Assembly (NCBI GenBank): GCA_913062675.1
Contig: CAJXWR010000003.1
Coordinates: 1 to 64,000, forward strand
From: an uncultured Trueperaceae bacterium
GTDB lineage: Bacteria; Deinococcota; Deinococci; Deinococcales; Trueperaceae
Reading direction: 5' to 3'
DNA: 64,000 nt
Shown here: piece after piece, positions 56,594 to 64,000 of the stretch
Position numbering within the stretch: position 1 is the stretch's first letter
How the letters are laid out: the number at the start of each line of letters is the position of its first letter
Notes under the pieces: generated by a model
Told to the model about the DNA's origin: nothing
The model's database searches: none
The model's input: only the letters and a program-made list of their open reading frames with translations
Position numbers and translations under genes: made by a program

Positions 56594-57346
56594 ATGCTCG
56601 ACATGACCGGAAAAGTTGCCATTGTGACGGGAGGCGGCGGGGACATTGGCCGCACGACCGCCGTGACGCTCGTGAAGCAGGGGGCGAAGGTGTTGCTCGT
56701 CGATTTGAACGAGGATGCCCTCGCCGCATCGGCGGATGCGGTACGCAATGCCGGTGGAACGGTGGAGACGTTCGCCGCCGACGTGAGCGACCCGGCGCAG
56801 GCGGAGGCGTACGCGCAGAAGGCGGTGGACGCCTTCGGGAAGATCGACCTGTTCTTCAACAACGCCGGCATCGAGGGTCCCGCCGCACCCATCGTCGACT
56901 ACCCGGTCGATGCGTTCGACAAGGTGTGGAGCGTGAACGTGCGCGGCGTGTTCCTGGGCCTCAAGGCCGTCCTGCCGAAGATGACGCAGGGGGGCGCGGT
57001 GGTGAACACGGCAAGCGTGGCGGGCCTCATAGGATCGCCAGGGCTCGTGGGTTACATCGCGTCGAAGCACGCGGTGATCGGCATCACGCGAACCGCGGCC
57101 CTGGAAGTCGCAGGCCGAGGCATTCGCGTGAACGCGGTGTGCCCCGCCCCCATCGAGGGGCGCATGATGACGAGCATCGAGTCGAATGCGGGCGCGCCGA
57201 AGGAAGCGTTCGAGAGCACCCTGCCGCTCGGTCGCTACGGCACCCCGCAGGAGGTCGCGAACCTCGTGCTCATGCTGCTGAGCGATGAAGCGTCGTACAT
57301 GACGGGCAGTTACTACACGGTCGACGGGGGTTCCGAAGCGAGCTGA
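56594..57346 (+). CDS. SDR family oxidoreductase
   Basis: GKVAIVTGGGGDIGRTTAVTLVKQGAKVLLVDLNEDAL, NNAGIEGP, YIASKHAVIGITR; SD AAGGAGG. Confidence 0.92.
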   Translation: MLDMTGKVAIVTGGGGDIGRTTAVTLVKQGAKVLLVDLNEDALAASADAVRNAGGTVETFAADVSDPAQAEAYAQKAVDAFGKIDLFFNNAGIEGPAAPIVDYPVDAFDKVWSVNVRGVFLGLKAVLPKMTQGGAVVNTASVAGLIGSPGLVGYIASKHAVIGITRTAALEVAGRGIRVNAVCPAPIEGRMMTSIESNAGAPKEAFESTLPLGRYGTPQEVANLVLMLLSDEASYMTGSYYTVDGGSEAS

Positions 57347-57368
57347 TCCTCCCCCACCACGAGAACGG

Positions 57369-57402
57369 CTCGGGGTCTCATCGCATGCGGTGGGACCCCG
57401 AG
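57369..57402 (+). terminator. 9-bp stem-loop CTCGGGGTC...GACCCCGAG after the SDR gene
   Basis: Inverted repeat read directly; 16-nt loop, weak U-tract. Confidence 0.4.
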
Positions 57403-57586
57403 TCATATCAGGACCGCTGAACGCCGATCCACCGTTCGCGCGCCAGGAGTGTAGGCGGGACCGCACCCTGCGCATGACCTGTCACCCCTCCTCGCAAGGT
57501 GCACCGCGCACCGGTTCAAGACCCCTCTTGACGTTCCCCTGAAAGCGTCGTGACGGGGTCCTGATGAGGCGAGGTGAACATGGCGC

Positions 57587-58507
57587 ATGCCGCGTTACGT
57601 CCTTCTCAGAATCCTTCGCGGCTTCCTCACCCTCCTCGCCGTCGTTGCGGTCACCTTCGCCCTTGGCCGCGCCACGTGCGATCCCGTTGCCCTCCTCCTC
57701 CCCCAAGGAGCCACGGTGGAGGACGTGCTCGCCATGCGCGCGCGTCTCGGACTCGATCAACCCATGCTCACGCAATTCGGCCGGTACCTCAGCGAAATCG
57801 CTCAAGGTGAATTCGGAACCTCGCTCGTCTACAACCGACCGGCCCTTGATCTCATCCTCGAACGCCTGCCTGCCACCCTTCGGCTTGGGCTCACCTCGTT
57901 CCTGCTCGCCATCATGGTGGGCGTTCCCCTCGGCGTCCTCGCCGCAACCGGGCGTGGCAGCGGGTTCGACCGGTTCGTCCGCGACGTTAGCCTTGCGCTC
58001 CAGTCACTCCCCTCGTTCTTCATCGGCATTCTCGGCATCTTGCTGTTCGGCGTGACGCTGCGGTGGCTGCCGACCTTTGGGGACGCGACGCCGAGTCACT
58101 ACGTCCTTCCCGTCGTGACGATGACGCTTCTGCCCCTTGCCCTGATTCTCCGCCTCGTGCGCGCTTCGCTGCTCGACGTACTGAGCGAGGATTACGTGAG
58201 GACGGCGCACGCAAAGGGATTGCACCGCGCTTGGGTCGTCGTGCGTCACGCACTTCGCAACGCCTTGATTCCCGTGGTCACGGTCCTCGGTTTGCAGCTC
58301 GCAAGCCTCATCGGCGGTTCCGTGGTGATTGAGACGGTGTTCGCATGGCCCGGCGTCGGCAGTCTTGCAGTGGAGGCGATCGCAGGTCGAGACTTCCCCA
58401 TCGTTCAGGCCGTCGTGCTGCTGTCGAGTGCCGCCTTCGTGCTCATCAACCTGCTCGTTGACTTGAGTTACGCCCTCCTCGATCCCCGCGTGGAGGTCAC
58501 GCAGTGA
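57587..58507 (+). CDS. ABC transporter permease, DppB type
   Basis: MPRYVLLRILRGFLTLLAVVAVTFALGRATCDPVALLLPQGATVEDVLAMRARLGLDQPMLTQFGRYL. Confidence 0.93.
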   Translation: MPRYVLLRILRGFLTLLAVVAVTFALGRATCDPVALLLPQGATVEDVLAMRARLGLDQPMLTQFGRYLSEIAQGEFGTSLVYNRPALDLILERLPATLRLGLTSFLLAIMVGVPLGVLAATGRGSGFDRFVRDVSLALQSLPSFFIGILGILLFGVTLRWLPTFGDATPSHYVLPVVTMTLLPLALILRLVRASLLDVLSEDYVRTAHAKGLHRAWVVVRHALRNALIPVVTVLGLQLASLIGGSVVIETVFAWPGVGSLAVEAIAGRDFPIVQAVVLLSSAAFVLINLLVDLSYALLDPRVEVTQ

Positions 58508-59346
58508 CGTCCCGTGCGCTCCGCGTCCCGCCACGAGCTGTCCTCGCGGGCGTGGTCTTTCTCGCGATCATCGTTGCAGCGGTGGTAGGGCCCATCGTGT
58601 GGTCGATCGACCCCACGCACACACGACTGTTGGCTCGCTTGCAACCCCCCGTGTTCGCCGGTGGAGACTGGCAGCATCCGCTCGGCACGGATCCGTTGGG
58701 ACGCGACATCCTGTCGCGCCTTCTGCATGGAGCGCGTGCGTCGCTGCTGATCAGCGTGACGGCGACCCTGGTCGGCGGGTCGATTGGCACGCTCAGTGGC
58801 CTCCTCGCCGGCTTCCATTCAGGGAAACCCATCGATCACCTGATTACCTTCCTTGTCGACGTGCAGCTCGCCTTGCCGTTCATTCTGCTGGCCATTGCGG
58901 CCGCCCTCGTCTTCGGTAGTTCGCTCCCCGTGCTCATCGTCCTTGGCGCGCTCGCCACCTGGCCGGCGTACACGCGCGTCGCGCGTGGCGTGGCAATCAG
59001 CCTGCGCGAACGCGAGTTCGTGCTTGCCGCACGCGCCCTTGGCGGCCACGACGTGCACCTCATGCTTCGCCACCTTCTCCCCAATCTTGCTGGCCCCATC
59101 GCGGTGCTGGCAACCCTCAGCCTCGGCAACCTCATCCTCTTCGAGAGTGCGCTCGGCTTTCTCGGCATCGGCATCAAACCTCCCGCCCCCTCGTGGGGAA
59201 CCATGATCGGTGAAGGTCGCGAATACCTGTCGCGCGCCTGGTGGGTTGCAACCGTCCCCGGCATGGCCCTCGTTCTCGTCACCGTCTCGGTCGGCGTGCT
59301 TGGCGATACGTTCCGGGATCGCCTCGACGTGCGGACCGAACCTTGA
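58504..59346 (+). CDS. ABC transporter permease, DppC type (GTG start)
   Basis: HPLGTDPLGRDILSRLLHGARASLLISVTATLVGGSIGTLSGLLAG, REFVLAARALGGHDVHLMLRHLLPNLAGPI. Confidence 0.93.
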   Translation: MTSRALRVPPRAVLAGVVFLAIIVAAVVGPIVWSIDPTHTRLLARLQPPVFAGGDWQHPLGTDPLGRDILSRLLHGARASLLISVTATLVGGSIGTLSGLLAGFHSGKPIDHLITFLVDVQLALPFILLAIAAALVFGSSLPVLIVLGALATWPAYTRVARGVAISLREREFVLAARALGGHDVHLMLRHLLPNLAGPIAVLATLSLGNLILFESALGFLGIGIKPPAPSWGTMIGEGREYLSRAWWVATVPGMALVLVTVSVGVLGDTFRDRLDVRTEP

Positions 59347-59385
59347 GCCTTTCGCCTCTTGCCCGGACACCCGTGGAGACCCACC

Positions 59386-60924
59386 ATGCATGACCTGACC
59401 ATCCCCCGTCGCACGCTCCTCAAAGGCCTCGGCGCCGCAGGTGCCGCCGCTTCGTTCGGTGGACTGCCTTCCTTCGCGCAAGCCACGCGGCCCAACCTGC
59501 GGGTCGGCATCAACGCAGAAATTGCGAGCTGGGATCCGCACCACCAGGCCGGTTCGATCGTGGGCAACCGCTACTATGGACTCGCCTTCGATCAACTCGT
59601 CCGCAAGGGTCTTGATGGCAGCTTGCAGCCGATGCTCGCCACGAGCTGGACGTCAGAAGGGACCCTCTGGCGTTTCGATTTGCGGGACGGCGTCCGCTTC
59701 CATGATGGCAGCGTCATGACCGCAGATGACGTCGTCTTCAGCTTCGAACGCCTGCTGTTCAGCGAGTATGAGAGTGCGATTCGGCCTACCTTCCTGCCGT
59801 ACATCGCCGCGATTCGTGCGACCGGACCGCTGCAAGTGGAGATCGAGACGCCCGTCGTCGATCCACTTCTCGCCCGTCGGATTTCCACGCCATTCGTTGC
59901 GATCATGCCGCGGGCAGCGGTGGAGGCGGCCGGGTATGACGCCGTTCAAACGGCACCGATTGGCGCAGGCCCCTACAAGGTGGAAGCGTGGGACGTGGGG
60001 AGCTCCGTGTCGTTTACCGCGCATGAGGATTACTGGATGGGCACGCCTCCCCTTTCGGAGTTGACGCTTTCGCTCATCCCGGAGAACGCGACACGCGTCG
60101 CTGCACTGCAAGCGGGCGAGATCGACCTTGCGACCACCCTTCCTCCCGACCTGATCGACCAGGTGGACCGCACGAACGACCTCAAGGTGGACGACGTTCT
60201 CCTTTACAACTTCATGCACATTTACTTCAACACCGTGGAAGGGGTCACGGCGAACCCTGACGTGCGTCGCGCGCTTGCCCTGGGGATCGACCGTCAACTC
60301 ATCGCGGACGCCCTCTGGGGAGGCCGCGTTTCGGTCATGCGCGACTACTACTTGCCCGCCGAGTTCGGGTTCGATGCCACGCGTGAACCGTTTGCGTTCG
60401 ATCCTGATGCGGCACGCGCTGCCCTGGCTGCAGCCGGATATGCCGGTGAGGAACTGGCGTTCACGCCTCCCGCAACGTACTACACGAATGGTCGCCTCGT
60501 GACCGACGCCATCAACGAAATGTGGCAGGCGATCGGCGTCAACGTGAACTACGAACCGCTCGAGCTTGCGCAATGGGCGCAGCGGAGCTTCGCGCGCGAG
60601 AACGTCGCCACCCTGCAAAGCTTCGGTACGGGCGGTGACCCAGCCACCGGCTTCATTGCGGAGTACCTCGCTGACAACTGGATTGCTCAGTACTACCCCG
60701 CAAGCGACGAGTTCAAGGCGCTGGCCAGCGCTGCGGCGTCCAGCCTGGACACGGACTTGCGGTACCGCAACTACCGGGCGATCGCCGACATTCTTGATCG
60801 CGACGTACCGTTCACGCCGTTGTACCAGAGCGTCGAGTTCTACGGCATGCGGAGCGACATTGCATGGACGCCCCATCCGAATTTCTTCCTCGATTTCCGT
60901 CCTGACGCGTTCGAGATCGGCTGA
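59386..60924 (+). CDS. Family 5 solute-binding protein with Tat-type signal
   Basis: MHDLTIPRRTLLKGLGAAGAAASFGGLPSFAQA twin-Arg signal; SBP_bac_5 body ATSWTSEGTLWRFDLRDGVRFHDGSVMTADDVVFSFERL. Confidence 0.92.
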   Translation: MHDLTIPRRTLLKGLGAAGAAASFGGLPSFAQATRPNLRVGINAEIASWDPHHQAGSIVGNRYYGLAFDQLVRKGLDGSLQPMLATSWTSEGTLWRFDLRDGVRFHDGSVMTADDVVFSFERLLFSEYESAIRPTFLPYIAAIRATGPLQVEIETPVVDPLLARRISTPFVAIMPRAAVEAAGYDAVQTAPIGAGPYKVEAWDVGSSVSFTAHEDYWMGTPPLSELTLSLIPENATRVAALQAGEIDLATTLPPDLIDQVDRTNDLKVDDVLLYNFMHIYFNTVEGVTANPDVRRALALGIDRQLIADALWGGRVSVMRDYYLPAEFGFDATREPFAFDPDAARAALAAAGYAGEELAFTPPATYYTNGRLVTDAINEMWQAIGVNVNYEPLELAQWAQRSFARENVATLQSFGTGGDPATGFIAEYLADNWIAQYYPASDEFKALASAAASSLDTDLRYRNYRAIADILDRDVPFTPLYQSVEFYGMRSDIAWTPHPNFFLDFRPDAFEIG

Positions 60925-60928
60925 TTTC

Positions 60929-62176
60929 GTGCCGGGTCTCATCCTCATCATGATCGATGGGGTGTCCGCAGATACCTTTGCAACGCGTCGCGGTCGCCTT
61001 CCAACCCTTTCGATGCTGGCCGATCGTGGACTGGTCGTGGAGCGATTGAAGGCAGAGGTGCCCGGTACGTCGCTGCCGGGCCGCGCCTCGATCCTGACGG
61101 GTGCGCCGGCGAGTGCCAACGGCGTGTACGGGAATCGCCTTTGGGACGCACGGCAGGGCGCGTTTCGCTACGCGAGTCCGTACGACGTGCGCCTCGAAAC
61201 GCTGCCGCGCCTCGCCCGAGATGCGGGCCTTCGTAGCGCGAGCCTCGGCATGGGGATGGTGCGCCCCGAGGATGTCGACGTATTTGCACACCCGTGGTGG
61301 GTGGGGGCGTTCGTTCAACGGGCACGCGACACGAAACCGGAACCGCTCGAGAACGGCTGGGAGAACGTCGCAGGTCACCTCGACCCGTCGGGTGAACTCG
61401 CGAGGGCGGCCGCCGCTGCAGGTGTTCCTGACCGATACGATGCGATCGACATGGGGGACGAGCGGGTCGCCGCCATGGTGGGCTTCCTCGGCGATCGCCG
61501 CGTGGCGGAGTGGGTGGGTTCCCTCGCTGCGCGGGATGACGCGCCCGAGTTGATCGTGACGGAGTTTTTGATGACCGACACGATTCAGCATCGCAGCGGG
61601 TACGACACGCCCCTGTCGCAGTGGACGACGACGTTGATGGACGGCCTCGTCGCCGACGTTCTCTCGCGCTTGCGGGCTTCAGGTCGTGAGGATGCGTACG
61701 ACGTGATGGTGCTTTCCGATCATGGGCATGGACCGGTGGAGCAAGCCCTGCGACCGGACGTGCTCCTACCCGACGACACGTTCATGAGTGAGGGAGGCAT
61801 TCTGCACGTCGTGGCACGCGATGAGGCGACGCGGAACCGTGTGGCGGGCGTCCTGGCGGAGCATGGCGTCGTGCCCTACCCCAATGCGTACCTGCCGGCC
61901 GAACTGCAGTCGGAAATCGCGTCGTTCCTTGCGCCGGACGGCACGAGTTTCGAGCACGACGGCGAGGCGGCGACGCCCATCGCTCCACCGAGCGCGTTGA
62001 GCAGCCATGGCAAGCGTCCTGGGCATCCCGATGACGACCGCTTCATGATTCTCGCGGGTCCGAGCGTCGAGGTGGGCGTCGTTCCCACTGCACCGGCCGG
62101 CGCCGTCGCAGCGACCGCTGCACACCTGCTGGGTCTCGATCGGGCGCGGTTCGCCGAAGCGTCCTTGTTGCCCTAA
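60929..62176 (+). CDS. Alkaline-phosphatase-superfamily (type I phosphodiesterase/nucleotide pyrophosphatase-like) protein (GTG start)
   Basis: LILIMIDGVSADTFATRRGRLPTLSMLADRGLVVERLKAEVPGTSLPGRASILTG; VMVLSDHGHGPVEQ. Confidence 0.85.
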   Translation: MPGLILIMIDGVSADTFATRRGRLPTLSMLADRGLVVERLKAEVPGTSLPGRASILTGAPASANGVYGNRLWDARQGAFRYASPYDVRLETLPRLARDAGLRSASLGMGMVRPEDVDVFAHPWWVGAFVQRARDTKPEPLENGWENVAGHLDPSGELARAAAAAGVPDRYDAIDMGDERVAAMVGFLGDRRVAEWVGSLAARDDAPELIVTEFLMTDTIQHRSGYDTPLSQWTTTLMDGLVADVLSRLRASGREDAYDVMVLSDHGHGPVEQALRPDVLLPDDTFMSEGGILHVVARDEATRNRVAGVLAEHGVVPYPNAYLPAELQSEIASFLAPDGTSFEHDGEAATPIAPPSALSSHGKRPGHPDDDRFMILAGPSVEVGVVPTAPAGAVAATAAHLLGLDRARFAEASLLP

Positions 62177-62213
62177 CCCAACCCTGCCTGCCGCGCACTG
62201 GCAGGCCGTGGAA

Positions 62214-62248
62214 ACGCTCACCCGAAGCACTGGGTGGGCGTTTTCTTT
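62214..62248 (+). terminator. Rho-independent terminator ACGCTCACCC-gaagcact-GGGTGGGCGT-TTTCTTT
   Basis: 10-bp stem (one G:U pair) followed by a T-rich tract, between convergent genes. Confidence 0.8.
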
Positions 62249-62270
62249 GGCGTGAACGGTGGCCGTGCGA

Positions 62271-64000
62271 TTAGGGCAGGTCGATGCCGAGCAGGATGGG
62301 GTCGTGGTCCGAGGCGCGGTACGCATCCGGCGCGTACAGCGCCTCCTCGGTGGGCCCCTTGTAGGTCGTGTCGGCGTCGATGAGGTCGACCTCGTCGGCG
62401 TTGATGGGCCAAGCGGCGGTGTTCGTCACGCGGGTGGCGAGGTCGGGGTGGGCGATGGCGTGATCGAGTCGGCCGAAACGGCCATCGAACACGAACGTGT
62501 ACGCCGCTTCCCCCTGGTCGCGGTCGAGGAGGTCGACGGGATCGTCGTTCGTGCCGGGCGTCCCGTCCACCCCGGCGAGGAGGACGCGCATGGGGTCCTC
62601 CATCGGGTAACTGTTGAGGTCCCCGACGATGAGCCACGGGGCACCGGTACCGGTCGGGTCGGTCTCGAGCCAGTCGAGGAAGGTGGCCATGGCGTCGCTG
62701 CGCGTGCCGTTGCACGAGCCTTGCAGTGGGTGGTCGTCGCCCGCTCCGCATTCGGACCCCTTGCTCTTGAAGTGGTTCACGACGAGCGTGAACGCCGGGT
62801 CGGTGGAGCCGGTGGGGGCGAAGGCGGCGGTGAGCGCGGGCCGGTTCTTCCCGAGGCCCGTGTCGCGCGGGTCGGTGAAGTTCACGTCGTCGAGGATGGC
62901 GGTCATGCCGACAGGGGTCACGCGGTCGCTGCGGTACAGGATGCCCTGCGCGATCGCGTCGGTACCCATCACGCCGGCGGGGAGGTGCCGCCAGGCGTCG
63001 ATGCCATCCCGTTCGTTCAGGGCGGCGGCGAGGTCGCGGGTGGCCCGGTCATCGGCCGCATTCTGGAGTTCGACGAGGCCGATCACGTCCGCTTGCAGGC
63101 TGGCGAGCGCGGCGGTGAGCTTGGCGCGTTGCCGATGCAGTTCGTTCGCGTCGTCCGCGCCCCGGCAGTCCATGTCGCCGTCCGGTCCGCAGGTGCGCCC
63201 CACGTCGACGAAGTAGTTCTTGACGTTCATCGTGGCGACGCGCAGGTCGCCGCCCACGTCCGGAAGGCTCCCGGGCGGAGGATTCACGACGGTGTGGACG
63301 GCGGGCGTGGTGGGGTGGACGCGCCAACGCCCGTACGCATAGTGCAGCGGACCCGTCACGCCCGTGAGCGTGTCGCCCCCGCGGAATCGGCCCTCGAGCG
63401 TGAAGACGCTGCCATCGGGGTGACGGACGGGCGTGCGGTTCTGGTCGTTGCTGCCGTCGTCAAGGGTGATGCGGCGCAGTTCCTGCGCCTCCGTCCACGC
63501 TTCGGCGCGTGGATCGTCCGGGGCGAACAATTGGGTCGCTTCGATGGGCCGCGCGAACCCGTCCTGGGGAAGTGCGAGCGTGATCTCGCCGAACCGGTCG
63601 TAGTTGAAGTACTCGCTGATGACGAGCGCTTGCGGAAGGGTGACGAGCATCCCCTCGTACCGTTCGGGCGCCTGGAGCGTGTCGAAGGGCAGGGTGAGCG
63701 TGACGGGTTCAGGGACAGGCAGGCTGACCCCGCAGTCGACGACCTCCCGCACGGCGGACAGGGTCGTCATGGCGTAGTCCTCCATCACCGTGCCGCTCGC
63801 CCTCACGACGCGACCCACGGGGACGGGCAGCGTGCTTTGCACGTACAGCCCTTCACTCGTGGCAGGGTCCGCGTCCTCCGCGCCGGGCAGGGTCCGGAGG
63901 TAGAAGCCACCGAGGTTGCGTCCGAACGGGTCGTTCGGGTCGCTTTGGAAGGCGGCAGTGACGATCCCTTCGACCGTCACGCGGCGACGCTGCAGGGGTG
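62271..64000 (-). CDS. ExeM-like endonuclease/exonuclease/phosphatase family protein, C-terminal portion (continues beyond window end)
   Basis: LRVATMNVKNYFVDVG, DVIGLVELQNAADD, FTLVVNHFKSKGSECG, LIVGDLNSYPMEDPMRVLL, YTFVFDGRFGRLDHAIAHPDL; frame stays open to position 64000. Confidence 0.9.
   Translation of the reverse strand, partial: PLQRRRVTVEGIVTAAFQSDPNDPFGRNLGGFYLRTLPGAEDADPATSEGLYVQSTLPVPVGRVVRASGTVMEDYAMTTLSAVREVVDCGVSLPVPEPVTLTLPFDTLQAPERYEGMLVTLPQALVISEYFNYDRFGEITLALPQDGFARPIEATQLFAPDDPRAEAWTEAQELRRITLDDGSNDQNRTPVRHPDGSVFTLEGRFRGGDTLTGVTGPLHYAYGRWRVHPTTPAVHTVVNPPPGSLPDVGGDLRVATMNVKNYFVDVGRTCGPDGDMDCRGADDANELHRQRAKLTAALASLQADVIGLVELQNAADDRATRDLAAALNERDGIDAWRHLPAGVMGTDAIAQGILYRSDRVTPVGMTAILDDVNFTDPRDTGLGKNRPALTAAFAPTGSTDPAFTLVVNHFKSKGSECGAGDDHPLQGSCNGTRSDAMATFLDWLETDPTGTGAPWLIVGDLNSYPMEDPMRVLLAGVDGTPGTNDDPVDLLDRDQGEAAYTFVFDGRFGRLDHAIAHPDLATRVTNTAAWPINADEVDLIDADTTYKGPTEEALYAPDAYRASDHDPILLGIDLP

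Noticed and set aside
1-64000. tRNA, rRNA, insertion sequences or prophage genes
   Set aside because: None recognisable; no transposase, integrase or structural phage motifs were seen in the translations.

Overview
This high-GC (about 65% by eye) bacterial window is tightly packed with carbohydrate- and organic-acid-catabolism operons. It probably comes from a Deinococcota/Trueperaceae-like or similar organism; that placement is weak inference. Left to right: (1) the end of a TctCBA tricarboxylate transporter with PrpD-like and PrpB-like enzymes (1-4.9 kb). (2) A 400-aa protein of unknown family coupled to a WYL regulator (5.1-7.2 kb). (3) A mostly non-coding gap with a decayed DppC-like permease remnant (about 7.55-7.83 kb). 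(4) A large hexuronate / sulfated-amino-sugar utilisation locus (8.1-45 kb): UxaE, UxuB-like SDRs, KGSA dehydrogenase, UxuA, an AGE epimerase, an Opp/Dpp-type ABC importer, NagA/NagB-like enzymes, two apparently cytoplasmic sulfatases, a formylglycine-generating enzyme, a KdgF-like cupin, two enolase-superfamily enzymes, a uronate-dehydrogenase-like SDR, KdgK, KDPG aldolase, GntR and LacI regulators, a SnoaL-like protein, an RraA-like protein, a LarA-family protein, a phosphoribosyltransferase-gluconokinase fusion, and UxaC. (5) An FGGY kinase with an Rbs-type ABC transporter. (6) A GH31 glycosidase with a Mal-type ABC transporter. (7) An SDR. (8) A second Dpp-type ABC system with an alkaline-phosphatase-superfamily enzyme. 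(9) A partial ExeM-like nuclease. The most interesting observations are three promoters sharing a CGTTATCGnTAnCG operator (a candidate LacI regulon), the PRTase-GntK fusion beside LarA and UxaC, and a locus layout implying import of intact sulfated uronate oligosaccharides followed by intracellular desulfation. All calls come from reading the translations; no database search was run.
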